Positions 20,684 to 31,606 of a DNA stretch of 38,319 nucleotides are shown piece after piece. Location of the stretch: assembly GCA_015039365.1 (NCBI GenBank), contig WION01000510.1, positions 1 to 38,319 on the forward strand. Direction: 5' to 3'. Numbering within the stretch: the stretch's first letter is position 1; every line of letters starts with the position of its first letter. Source of the stretch: Amanita rubescens. Taxonomy: Eukaryota; Basidiomycota; Agaricomycetes; Agaricales; Amanitaceae. Both the position numbers and the translations under genes were made by a program. The notes below the pieces were generated by a model that saw only the letters and a list, made by a program, of their open reading frames with translations, was not told where the DNA came from and made no database searches.

Positions 20684-21944
20684 CTATCTATGTAGATTCG
20701 TCATGCAAAGGGGATCATTCTTGATATCGCCGTCTGTCCTCAGCTGCAAAAGTAAGCAGTGAGTTATCATCACGATTCCGCATTTAGAGCCAGACATACC
20801 CAATGATACAATACCTCTACGAGGCATCGGACATCTTTCTCAAAGGCTTCTTCCACGAGGTGTGATTGCATCATCGTGAGTATTGGGCCTTCGTACGAGA
20901 TGCGATTTTTTTGGTCATCGCAAGTGTACACCAGAAACATCCACTCGTTTCCATCGGACAAACAATACCGAACAGTCTTATTGCTAGATACACAGTAATT
21001 AGTGATGTCAAAGGCAAAGATATTGAACACACACACCCGGTTACCTCGCTCAAAGCAATAGCCTGACTAGTAGCTTCCGGGATGCTATCCGTCAACATGT
21101 CCCTATCACGTTTCGCTTCGATTAACATAATAGGATTTCTGGCATAGATCATAAGATCGTTGAGCGTAGATCGAAGCACCATATCTGGAAAGGATCATCC
21201 AGGCGACGTTGCACATTATAAGTAAAAAAACCAAATGGCACGTACTGCGATCTCCCTCGTATTGGTAAGTGCAGATCCCATAATCAACGCTACCGGTGAG
21301 CCACACTTCAAACTGGTTCTTGGGATTCTTCACCAACACGCCGTCGCCGGATGTGACCTGCATATCTGGGAAAATTGCCACATGGAGTTTTTCTTTCGCG
21401 TCAACAGAGATGTCGGCAATCGTCAGGAGAACGGCATCGAGAATCATTCGAGCACCTGCTTCGAACTGCGTACAGGCGTTACATCGTCATGCTCCATGTG
21501 TGACCGAGTTGGACTTACTCTCTTACTGGTCGAACGATTAATCCGAGTGATCTGCAAGCAAAGAGCTTCTATGTGTTTCGAATCAATATCCGAAGCTGCG
21601 ATGCGGACCTGCAGTGCAGCGTCGTTGAACCGGAGAGGCCTTTCGCTCCAGTCCCATGCTTGAGAGATCGGATCGTTGTACCGAAGAAAACGAAGTTTTC
21701 TGGCGAGTACGTGATACAAGAGACACGAAAGGCTTTGCCGATTCAACTCACGAGCTTCTTGGTACTGCCAAGAATACCCCTGCAACGCATCTACGTGCTT
21801 CATGATCTCCTCCATTTCAGTCTCAGTTTCTTCGATGCCGCTCAACTCTTCCTGTAATGCGGAGAGTCGCTGTCGGGTCAGCTGCATTTTCGTCAGGTCG
21901 ACCGGAGTGTCCTGGATACTGCGCTTGCGTTTCTGAGTGGACAT
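20684..21944 (-). CDS. hypothetical basidiomycete protein with possible PD-(D/E)xK-like core
   Basis: The five exons are 21944-21519, 21465-21246, 21184-21037, 20983-20800 and 20743-20684, giving 345 residues with every phase consistent. The N-terminus is basic and then a coiled coil (MSTQKRKRS; ALQEELSGIEETETEMEEIM). The middle holds FEAGARMILDAVLLTIAD, FPDMQVTSGDGVLVKN and FEVWLTGSVDYGICTY, then IMLIEAKRDRDML and TVRYCLSDGNEWMFLVY. Spaced D...D...E-x-K residues with flanking strands resemble the core of restriction-endonuclease-like folds, but this is a visual reading only. I recall similar proteins in many Agaricomycetes, with no assigned function. It is intact, unlike the kinase fragments on either side. 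Confidence 0.75.
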
Positions 21945-22184
21945 GATTGTTGCGGAGAAGGTGAGCTGATGCTACGCAGATGATGATCTGTTAGTAAGGT
22001 GATATTCAACGTTTCAACTCTATACCTATTATTATCTTTCTATTTTCTATGACCACGACAGTTTCTCATCGTGGTAGGTTGTCAGCAATACTTGCAGATT
22101 CCCACCTTCCCTTCAGTCCCAAAGTATGATGCTTGCCTTTACCTGGGGGTCCAACCCAACGAATCAACTAATATCTTACTCGAT
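21945..22184. other. gene-free spacer with weak similarity to the 3' end of the kinase-HMG gene
   Basis: A stretch near 22076-22110 (CAGCAATACTTGCAGATTCC) resembles 17717-17740, just past the HMG stop. The HMG relic next door therefore came with its 3' flank. Otherwise nothing is recognised. Confidence 0.45.
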
Positions 22185-22310
22185 TTATTGGATAAATAGA
22201 AGTTCATTTTCGTCTTCTGCTGCCTTTTCCGCTCTCCTCGCCTTATTTTGCGCATCCTGCTCAAAATAGGGCTGAACAGCCACTTAGTGAACAGTACATG
22301 GCTCCAAGAG
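22185..22310 (-). pseudogene. HMG-box exon relic
   Basis: On the minus strand, 22271-22185 encodes PYFEQDAQNKARRAEKAAED and a few more residues to a stop, matching the last exon of the HMG repeat (PYFEQAAQDKARAEKE). The preceding intron acceptor and part of the intron are also recognisable (to about 22310). No kinase or first-half HMG exon is attached, so this is an orphan exon. Confidence 0.75.
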
Positions 22311-22530
22311 CGACATGAGTAATTTTCAGTCACTGTGCAGAATTGAGTAGAGAGAACGATTTTATTATAACAATCTCGGAGTTTGAGTTACGGCTAGGTG
22401 ACTATGCGCGGACACAGAACTGGCCCAAAATACCCAACGAAAAAGGCAAATGTTGCTTTTACGAGCGCCAGGAGGCGGTACAACGAACTTATCATGAAAG
22501 ATATACTCACTAAATACACACAAGATTGGT

Positions 22531-24496
22531 CTATTTCGTTCTCCGCCCCCGAATTTCGTCCCCCAATTGCAAAGCGCGTTTCCCCTCTAGCCACAGCATT
22601 GCCTCTGTATTGAGTGTATTGAGTCAGACATTTCGAACGTTCGTCACATAATGATTCCTCGCGTACCTTGGTACGTCTTAAAAACTACTTTCCTAGGCGT
22701 CTTGGATTCCGCGCTCGTCCCATGCTCCTGGCACCATGTGAACCGAAAATCATTCGTCGTTTGTTCAAGGCCCGTCGCTACATCCACAACATTAGCTTTG
22801 ACCCCGACGTGCTATGCAAAGATTAAATGAGGGTGCTTGGGTTCGAAAAAAAAGTAAACATACGGCTATGGTGGGAAACTGCTCAGACGACGTTGTATAT
22901 AGGATCTGAGAAGTCAAGCGCAGTATCGATCCTATGGCGACAGGACGAGCAAACGAAATCCCGTCTAAAGAGAGGAAGCGGACAGGGCCTCCTGTGAACA
23001 TGCTTGCATTGGAAAAGCCGAGCTACCTCTGGGATTAGAGGAAGATGTGAACGAAGATGTCGATGACACGGACCTCGTATGCCAGGCGCATCAAGTAGCC
23101 ACCGAATATCTTTTGGTGGACGCTATACCATGTGGTAAGATTTCATAATCACGAACAAACTAGAAAAAACGGCGTACTTGCGTTCCTGAGGGAACATCAA
23201 CATAGTTTTCTCAAGTCTCGTATCACCCATCCATACTCGCTCCTCTTTTTCTGCACTTTCTTCTTGTCCATAGGTAAGGAAAAAAGTATGAAGCTCTGCT
23301 GCTTCCTCAGACGTAGGAGGCGCACGCGAAAGGGAGTGAAGAGCGAAAGTTTGCCTTTTATCCTTCATATCTGCGTATTATGTCTTAAGCAGGTGGCAAG
23401 GTGTACGCAGAACGAACTCACGTTTCCCGATGGCAGATAGAGAGTATTCTTCTGGTGTTGATATGATGAGAGGGTTCACCTTGTACGCCCGGCGCGTATT
23501 AGCGTCGCGGCAAACCATTGAAAACCGGCCTAGGCAGGCAGTTAATAGCCGCACGTACGTAATGTGGAAAATATACCTAACAAAACGGTTTCATCAGACT
23601 GGTTCATCCCAATGTGTTCCATTTTGACTGCAACCTCCATGGAACTATTTCCAGTGTAGATGACTTGTCCACTTAACCGGAGGTCCCGTTTTGGGTTGAG
23701 CGGAACGAGCATGTCAAGCCTATTATCGAATTTGAGAAGCCGAAGGAAACGCAGTCTCGCGCACGAACCTGTCCACGGAAGCAGTGACGATATAGAATCC
23801 TCGTTCATGTATCTGTCCCAAGGTCTCCACGCTTGGACCTAACACATGCTTGTATGCAATCGACCCAGCCAAAGAATCGAGATGTTCCATCAACCTAGAG
23901 GCGTCCCTCCTCGTCAAACGACATCACGGATAGACCTCGACGACTGACTTTCCCATTCGTATCCCTCCAGAAGCGTTCGTGTACTGCTCTAACAACTGGG
24001 GGTCCGAACCAAAAGGAAGGATAAACTCCGAATATGAATCATTCATGTGCCGCGGAGGGTGTTTTAGCTCCTTGTCGATTTGAGTTTGTGCTTGTCCCTG
24101 CGATGAGGCTGAGGTGTTAGGCACTGAATTGAGCAATAGCGCTTCCGCCCATCGCATGGGTTTCCTTAACGGCACTACGCTACAAAAACAATCATCAGAC
24201 TACGGCTATACTGTATCTGTGGACTGTTGAAACTCACGTATGGTATTTAGGATCCGAGTGGTCCCCTAAAGGTGCCAACAAACGATGTAGACGTTACCCC
24301 CAAGTTCCATGCGAAAATCGTTTTCGGACGCACTGACGACGCGGAGTAGTTTGTCCATCGACGCAATATCTTTGTTCTCTTCTGAGAGGGAACGCGAAAT
24401 TTCGGGTGTGGTGTTGAACGCTCTGCGATGAGGGCATTGCGCACCAAGGCGTTGAAGCCTTTTTGGAAGGAGAGCAGCTTTCTGGCACCGGAGCAT
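22531..24496 (-). CDS. acyl-CoA thioesterase, ACOT9/10-like, mitochondrial
   Basis: Eleven exons with consistent phases encode 484 residues: 24496-24298, 24265-24238, 24179-23949, 23894-23769, 23719-23577, 23529-23422, 23370-23178, 23122-23074, 23022-22864, 22811-22667 and 22604-22531. The enzyme hydrolyses acyl-CoA to free acid and CoA. The N-terminus (MLRCQKAALLPKRLQRL, rich in Arg/Lys/Leu without acids) fits a mitochondrial targeting peptide. Two hotdog domains follow, with family marks SYSEFILPFGSDPQLLEQYT, HLDSLAGSIAYKHVLGPSVE, ERGFYIVTASVD, LRLSGQVIYTG, IFGGYLMRLAYE, FLSLDGISFARPV and the end RRTK. I start at the first ATG, which gives the targeting peptide. The gene is complete and unbroken and shows that gene models in this region can be read cleanly. 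Confidence 0.92.
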
Positions 24497-24765
24497 GAGT
24501 TGAAGCTTTCTCACGGTCTTTTAATTCTGTCTAGGAACAGTATTATGTCAGCCGCTCTTGCAGGCCTGTGACGACAACGTCCCCGCACTGTGGAGAACTT
24601 CTTATTCACTGTAATTCCACCGTCTGGAAAGGTTGTTTTTCCTCAGCGGACGAGTTCATATATTTAGGCGAGGGTTTCTAGCTCCGCTAATCCGCTTAGT
24701 AATATATGTAGTTACTTTACATCTCTTTCTCACGGTAATATTATTTATATATGCACTGCAAATAA

Positions 24766-27626
24766 TCACCACTGGTCATTAGATCGATTAGCATCTCTCA
24801 AACCTCCTCTCCTCACAAGTCCAGAAGGACCAGCACTAGGCGGCTCATCCAAAGTCAACGGAGCCGTAGCCGGAGGCCTCGGTAACGGCCTAATAGGCAA
24901 CGGTCTCGTCTTGGCCGACTTTGGCATCGGAGAAATGTCCAAAGGCTCCAACCTATCTATAGTCGGCTCTCGTGCGCTGCGCGACCCGCGGCCTAGACTA
25001 ACGCTCCTGCTGCGCCGCTTTGTATCTTTTTCCGTGTTCGTCCTCCCTCGGAAGGCATCGTCATCTCGAGAGAGCTTCAAAGGCGGAGGCCGGTTCGAAG
25101 GTCGGACAGGTTCCAACTTCATCCGGGATTTCTGAGCGATTTGATGGGTTAGTATCGGTTGTGGGCTTGGTGGTCGCTGAGGAGGGAAGGCAGCAGCGAC
25201 GGCGGCAGGGACGGTGGGAGAAACGGGTGGAAGGGCGGGTACGGGAGGTACGGAAGGAACAGAAAGTCCTTCGAAACTTGAGGACCCAGACACGTTTGAC
25301 TTTCTATATTCGAACACACGGCGGAGCCTTTGAGTCACAGTCAAGGTTGACCCCCTTTGGAACGTAGGTGACGTCGGGGTAGTATTGACTATATCAGAGT
25401 GGAGCGGCTGCGACGAAGATAGTTTCACCGTCGCGAGGTTATGGTTCGAGTACACCGAGGTGCGCATGAATCGCATTGAACGCAGTCCACTTGCGGGTCG
25501 GGTGGACGCTGCAGGAGGAATTTGGAGTACCTGACCAGATATGGTTCTCATTCCCCTTTCAGCTCCACCTTCCTTTGAGAAGGCGACGTTGGGAAAGTCC
25601 ATGTCCTCGAGTACCTCACTGACTTGAACTAGTAGATTTCCCCCATGATCAGCGCTGTAATAATGGAAGAAGGGATGATTGTCCTCACTAAAGTGCGCAA
25701 ATCCTTGACCAAAGTTGAAAGCGACACCAGACAGCGAGGATGGTTGAGACTGACGACCAGGGTATAAGCCACGATACCAAGGGCTGCGAAAAACGGCCAA
25801 GATGTGAAGATGAACCGATAGGCTGCATCCTGATTAAGATAAATCCATGGTAAGAGAGGGGATATGACTCACTTGGGCTCCAGAACATCGTCGAGAACAT
25901 GGTTATCAGCAAAACGGACATGACGCAAAAGGCCAAGAAGCGCCATTGACATTCTCGTCGTACGCAGGCCCAGCCCTAGTTTATCTCAATTCAATCATTG
26001 TACTTGATAAAATCGGATAGACATACAGCAAACATCCATGGAAAGATCATCTGGTACAGATTTAGCAGCGTAAAGATCATTTTGGGCAGACGACATACGA
26101 TGATTGTGAGAGCGGCTGCGGCCACGAAGCCCTTCTCGGTCGATGCGAGAAAACTGAATATGCCGGTAGTAGCTTTATTGATCCACACGGCAGCAGAAGC
26201 GATGACAAAGAACACTGTAAGATGCAAGCAGACGGATAAAAGAAGGACGATCTATTGAAGATGAGCTTCTGATAATTTAAGGCCATGAAGATAATTTACC
26301 CTGAGGATCCCCTCCACTGCGGGTGTTGCTCCCACAGAATTGAAGGTTTGCTTGGAGTAGTCCTACGTTTTATCATTGATGACTTGATCATCGATCGATT
26401 CGACACTCTCGCACGTACCACGTAAATCTTGTAGGTCAAGAACAACATGAACACTAGAACGATGCCATTGACGACCGCTACAGGGACCTGCTCGATCATT
26501 CAGCCAGAGGATGGCGACTTGGAAATATAGGGACTGACCATGTGGGATATCTTCAGTTGCCACCAAGTCCCCATGATGTCTTGACCTCCACAAGCGCCCG
26601 TGACGACCTGGTTTTGATAAACATTCATATTGTCGTACGACACCCGAATGCGCCCCGCAGCCCATCCTGTACCAACAATGTGACCGACGAAAGCGGCCCC
26701 GAGGTGTGGCAAGGATTCAGTCAAAATCTTGAGCAGAGTCAGAATAAGTGAGCGCCCTGGTTGGATAAACACTCACAGCAACCGCAGAGAGGGAAAAGAG
26801 CCAGAATTGAAAAGCCAGCAAGACGACATCTTCTGCTCTTTCGTCGTTGAGCCTGGATACACGTATATATTTTTAGCTTGCCAGGAATTACGATATACAC
26901 TGAAACACGACTCACGCTCCTTCAAGCCATAACAAGGCTTTCGCACACGTTACGTTCGGTGAATTCTGTATGTCGAGTCGCATGGGAGTTTTCCGTGCTG
27001 GTACCGGCGGAGATTTAGACTTGGATTTGGCTGGTATTGGAACTTGGGTCGGACCACTCCTGCGCTTCACTTGCCCGTCATCGATGGAGAGCATTCGCCT
27101 CCACTTGGCGGAGGGTTGAAGGTGACGGGACTCGATGGGCGGATACGTCCTGGGTACACGCAAATCCCGTTTCCAAGCGAGGACAAACCCGGATCCTCCT
27201 CCCGGCGCAGTCGCATTGATTGTCTGGTTCGCTACAATGATGTTGCACTGAGCTGCGTTCATGGAGGAGATTTGGCTGCAGTAATAGAGGGCACCGTTAG
27301 CGTTGAGCGTCAGGGCGTTGGTCAAGCTGGCATTTCTGATGATGGGGGAGATCGTGTGGACGCCGGTAGTGTTGTCGTTGTAGACTACCCCTTGCAAAGC
27401 GGTCATGACAATGCATGTTAGGACGACGAGCAGGAAGTAAATGAGAGTGAACGGCGTAAGTGTGATCCTCGTATACTAAAAAAGAACGATATGTTAGACC
27501 AGACATGCTGGAGATGACGTGCACACTCACCAGTGACTTTACCCTTATCGCCCTCGACAGCTTCCTCCGCCATTCATGGTAGTCCAGGCCTGAGAAATTG
27601 ATGCTGGGAATTGTAATCGAGTTCAT
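24766..27626 (-). CDS. multi-pass membrane protein with proline-rich cytosolic tail, function unknown
   Basis: It starts MNSITIPSINFSGLDYHEWR (exon 27626-27531; second exon from 27475). About seven hydrophobic segments follow, including LTPFTLIYFLLVVLTCIVM, VVLLAFQFWLFSLSAVA, VPVAVVNGIVLVFMLFLTY, LHLTVFFVIASAAVWI and FLAFCVMSVLLITMFSTMFW. After the first segment is a loop with N-T/S sites and several cysteines, probably outside the membrane; its splicing (27000-27200) is uncertain. The last about 300 residues (25730-24766) are one exon, mostly disordered, rich in Pro/Ser/Arg (VPPVPALPPVSP; RRSRSVSLGRGSRS). Near 25735 the last membrane segment (WPFFAALGIVAYTLVV) and the following VAFNFGQGFAHF lie in different frames. 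Either a splice is missed or one base is shifted. I do not recognise a named family. Confidence 0.6.
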
Positions 27627-28440
27627 TGGCGCTATCGACCAGCGAAAGCAACTCGGGGAAAAGAGCGAATGGGTTGGGACCAGCCCAATATACGGAGGCG
27701 GTAGTGGAAGAGATCGCAGAACCGGAAAAAGCCTAGCTTGTGAGAACCGCACTCGTGGCTCTGCCGATCAGCTGACCTGAAACCCTGGCAACCATCTCGA
27801 GGCAGTGTGCAGAGTGCATAGCTACGAGAATAGGTACGATATCATGTCTATTACACGGTACTGCTATTATCCTTCATAATGAATTTCACAATGATGACCG
27901 CAGTTGCCTCGTGCTCGCTATAACCAATTATTAAGAGCGATTTAGATGGCATTTAGTGCCATACTTGTGTCTCTTGATTTCATCTGAATGGGGCGCGTAC
28001 GTAGGTTCGTTTATTCGGTGCACCGGGACGAACAATTTGGCCCGTTTGTGCCACAATTATTTTTGTTGCAAGGCATGGACGAGCGGTGATAGCATGGCAG
28101 CTCTAACAGCAAGAGCGCTAAAGGTACAACGCCGCCAAACCAATGCAGCATGATGACAGTAATGCCCTCACATGAAGCCTCAACGTTGTACAGGTGCGTG
28201 GCATCATGCTTCCTTGCAAATTTGAGACGAATCACTCTCTGGAATCGCGACTACACTGGTAATAGGCGTGTAAAGACAAATCGGTAGGAACCACTGGTAT
28301 GCATATTCTGGCAGACAAACAGGAGTTGGTTCATGGGTAGCAAGTGGTAACAATTCCGTCATACGGGCCACAGAGCGGGATGAAGGACCTTCCCCAACTC
28401 TCCCTCCTCTTTCCCAGACCCGCATCCCCCACCCTCACAT
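27627..28440. other. gene-free spacer
   Basis: This is the 5' side of the membrane-protein gene (-) and of the hotdog relic (+). The missing N-terminal exons of the hotdog gene would be expected here, but I cannot read them. No other feature is seen. Confidence 0.4.
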
Positions 28441-29190
28441 GATTCCCCCAGCTTCATCGCATGCACAAATTCCCTCGAACAAACCCTCCAAGCTCTCCGA
28501 TCTCAACCAGACGCCGACGAATGGTACGAAACTCGACCCTACACGAACTACGTCCCAGGAGGGAGACGCGTGAACAACATAACCGCGGGCGCACTTCGCG
28601 GTCCCGGGAAACTCGCGTTGAGGCCGTTGGTGAGATCGGGGGAAAACGAGAAGGAAGTAATCGTGCTTGTCCATGTTGGAAGAGGGCTGTGCGGCCGCGA
28701 TGGGATAATACATGGCGATTTGTTGGTGACATTGTTGGACGAGAGTTTAGCTAGGATGGTGAGTAGTCAAACTTTCTTCTTCTTCTTCTTCTTCCTTATG
28801 TGTGCGCTAATGATTAATGACTCTCGGCACTGGGCAGGCGATATCGAGTTTTCTAACGAGTAGGCGAAATTGCTAATCTCAACGTTAAACGTTAACTACC
28901 GAAAGCCGACGCGAGCTGATCGGGTTCATTGTCTGCCCCGCTTCTTCCGCCTCGCTAAAATTTCCCGTCGCATCCAGTTCATCGTCATCAAAGTCAAACT
29001 CGACACTCTGGAAGGCGGCAAGGCCAGCGTATCCGGACGAGTAGAGGTGCCCTGCTCGTCAATGCAACAGCCACGTTTGTTCAACCCAAGTATGCCAACT
29101 CGGCTGTTCTGAAACAAACTCTGGGCGAACCTAACAGCCCATATGAAGTCATGTTGTTTGACACATCCTATCGTTTTGCATCAAGATCAT
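28441..29190 (+). pseudogene. hotdog-fold thioesterase (THEM4-like) relic
   Basis: The main exon (about 28441-28758) reads NSLEQTLQAL, DEWYETRPYTNYVPGGRRVN, GALRGPGKLALRP, VLVHVGRGLCGRDGIIHGD and LLVTLLDESLARM. These are marks of a fungal single-hotdog thioesterase, which would cleave acyl-CoA. Usual relatives have GIIHGG; here it is IIHGD. The next exon (from about 28839) gives LNVNYRKPTRAD only after a frame change past an in-frame stop. The third (from about 28978, FIVIKVKLDTLEGGKASVSG) shifts frame again near 29047, before ALLVNATATFVQPKYANSAV and GEPNSPYEVMLFD. No start codon or targeting peptide is found upstream. The gene is a relic, probably a recent one, because most of the protein is still readable. 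Confidence 0.8.
28774..28795 (+). repeat. (TTC)n microsatellite
   Basis: About seven TTC units lie inside the first intron of the hotdog relic. They form part of that intron's polypyrimidine stretch. Confidence 0.8.
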
Positions 29191-29326
29191 GATGGATAAC
29201 TTCGCGTAACCACGCGTCGTGTTCCGTCATACCCGAAATTTTGGAGGCTCAGGCTTAAAAGTGAATGCTTTCCCTCCATTCAATCCAGGCAGGCCCTCAA
29301 ACCAATTTTCGCAAGATTCGCAACTA

Positions 29327-30095
29327 ATGCAACTCACTACTATCATTCCCGTCCTCCTCATCTTCGTATCTAACGTATGTGCCTCACCGGTGTATATCAG
29401 TTCCTCGAACAACGGTACTATTCAAGCCATCTCAGTATGTCCCTTGGTACATTGCGTCTCTCGACGTCCCGTTAAGTTTTATCTAGAAACGAGCCCCTAT
29501 ACCACTCCTAACGTCAATGAAAGAACTTGAAGCAGAACTTGGCGATTTGGTAGCTCATTCAGATTTTTTTGAATCGCTCTGGGGGCAAAAGGGATCCCAA
29601 ATTCCAGGTATACCAACGGGGAGTTATATGGCATTCGAATACCGTGATGGATTCGCGGGGCACCCTGCCATAATCAAAGGAATTTGGAAAACAGTAAATG
29701 AAGAAGAAGTCATCCATGAGGGCCAATATCTCAAAACTACGGAGAAATTACTTACATTTGCGATCAACGACAAACCGAGGGATGACCTTCCAAACTTTTT
29801 TTTTATCATAAAGAACCCGGAATCGAAGTACGTTGCTCGAGAGACGGCCGACCTGACTATCGAAGATGCACGACTCCTCCGTAGATACGCTAAAGGAAAA
29901 ATTGTGGATATGTTCACTCCTAGACCAGCCTTGTGAGTCCATTCATTCGACTCGCGGGATACGTACCAACATTTTTGCTCTAGTTTACATCAAGAAATCT
30001 GGATGTATAGCCCGAAGAATGAAAAGGATAGAAGGAATAAAAAGATTAAAAAGATTAAAAAGAAGGCTGATGATTGGGAAGCGGTCTTTATTTGA
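29327..30095 (+). CDS. small secreted protein with dibasic site and lysine-rich tail
   Basis: Exons are 29327-29434, 29487-29932 and 29984-30095, giving 221 residues. If the last intron is not spliced, the frame stops at 29936 with 185 residues. The donor GTGAGT and acceptor CTCTAG favour splicing. The start MQLTTIIPVLLIFVSNVCAS is a clear signal peptide. A Lys-Arg just after the first splice junction (ISKRAPIPLL) could be a Kex2-type processing site, which would free a mature chain from about residue 39. The body (FESLWGQKGSQIP, FEYRDGFAGHPAIIKGIWK, DDLPNFFFIIKNPESKYVA) matches no family I can name. The optional third exon adds a very basic tail (RRNKKIKKIKKKADDW). A secreted effector-like or wall protein is possible. 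Confidence 0.65.
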
Positions 30096-31030
30096 ATGGC
30101 ACCTCCAAGCTCCATGGCTCGTTCGCGCCGTGCATTGTCATAGTGTTGAGAATTCGATGGAAGTGACGTTAGAAAACTTGGGACGGAGCGGGTCATATTT
30201 AAGTAATGCATCCTGTGGGCTCAGTGCGGCTAGCGTGTGATGACGAAATGCCGAGCCTCCTATTTCAGGCCTAGATACTATGTTCGGATGCCACCAAAGC
30301 CGTCAGCGCCGGTACCACGACCCGAAACACACATTTAATTTATGGGGTGTCGTGGTGGGGGCAATGGCAAAGGCTCTTCATGTGTAGCATGTCGCTGCGA
30401 TGTGGAGGGGATACTCGGAGCATCGTGTGCGATGGAACCGGCTAGTCGGGCCTCAGTCAAGTTCTTGGCATCGCGTTTCTTCTACGGTCGCGGACGATGA
30501 TGACTCTTCAAGCAGCCTTCGGCGGCGGGTCCCAGCAACAAAAGCATCAGGGGTGGGCCACGCCGTCCTTCACATGGGAATAGCATTTCAATCCTGGGTG
30601 ATGGATGCAGAGGTACAACCGCCAAAGGGAATAGACGACGAGGGAGTGTAGGACGCGGGCTAGGATTCGGCGAGGGAGCGTTTGAGGATATGGCGCTGTG
30701 CGCCAGGAAGTTTTCATTGCTACAATAAACACTATAATAATATAGGTAGCTGGTCTACGGACACCCTGCTCCTGCTCACAATATCTCAATACTGGGAAAG
30801 TGGTTGACTGGTGGCGATTCAACGTTCAACGTTCAAGTGCAAGAAAGGTTGATTAAGATATGAGCTGTATACGAGAGATTGAAATAAACTTACCGATGTT
30901 AAGGATTCAGACGCGGCAAAGAACCCCCCTGAATTGCACTTCCTTGCTCATTCTGACGTAGACAAATATTTTCATGCATCATAGATCCTCTCACAACGCT
31001 ACGCTGTCATTTGCGTACCGACCTGGGCAT
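30096..31030. other. gene-free spacer
   Basis: About 0.9 kb between the two small secreted-protein genes, which converge here. No supported exon or RNA gene is seen. Confidence 0.45.
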
Positions 31031-31606
31031 CTACAGACCAACATACCTTTCACATCGGCCTTGCTGTGAGTTGCACTGGAATGATGCGTTGCCCCAGCGA
31101 CTGCGCTCATCTGGTCTTATGACAGACGCGAGGCACCTGTCGATCGCAAGGGCCATGTTTTCCGAATTGTGGTCACCTACAGCGAACATCCCTCGGGGCG
31201 AGTGGTTGTAGAACATCCCCATCGAGCCCCAGTAAGCATCGTTGACAATGAAATCCCAGGAGGCATCATCGACAGGCGGTTCAAAGATTTCCATTGCGAC
31301 AATGGCAAGACTGTGGGACTGGATGTCGCGACTGTAGTCCCGCGCGATCTGCTGGATCAGATTGCGGCGGAGAATGAGATGATGGGCATGTGCGCTCCAT
31401 GATGCAAAAGTGTACAAGAGGACACATGGTGCGGCCTGGATAGCATCGTAAAGACTTGAAGAGTTATGATAAGGCGCAAGTGTTACGAGACTACCTGTGG
31501 TAGCACGTAAGTGAGACAGGGTAGCAGAGAGATGCGGCCATGTTGTATTGGGGCTGGGTGCCGAGGCAACCGCAGAAAGCAGGATAAGCAGTATCAAGGT
31601 CACCAT
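31031..31606 (-). CDS. small secreted protein, weakly thioredoxin-like
   Basis: A single exon encodes 191 residues. The start MVTLILLILLSAVASAPSPN is a textbook signal peptide with a likely cut after ASA. The mature part has several N-x-S/T sites (NTT, NSS, NHS, NAS). It contains CVLLYTFASWSAHAHHLI, in which a strand followed by a W-x(3)-H turn resembles the thioredoxin-fold active-site region, but the CxxC is absent. The end has three cysteines (a CLAS segment, then FQCNSQQGRC). I recognise no named family. The reading frame is complete, with ATG at 31606 and stop at 31031. Confidence 0.65.
   Translation of the reverse strand: MVTLILLILLSAVASAPSPNTTWPHLSATLSHLRATTGSLVTLAPYHNSSSLYDAIQAAPCVLLYTFASWSAHAHHLILRRNLIQQIARDYSRDIQSHSLAIVAMEIFEPPVDDASWDFIVNDAYWGSMGMFYNHSPRGMFAVGDHNSENMALAIDRCLASVIRPDERSRWGNASFQCNSQQGRCERYVGL

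Noticed and set aside
24911..25367. Plus-strand Arg-rich frames
   Set aside because: They are antisense to the proline/serine-rich tail exon of the membrane protein.
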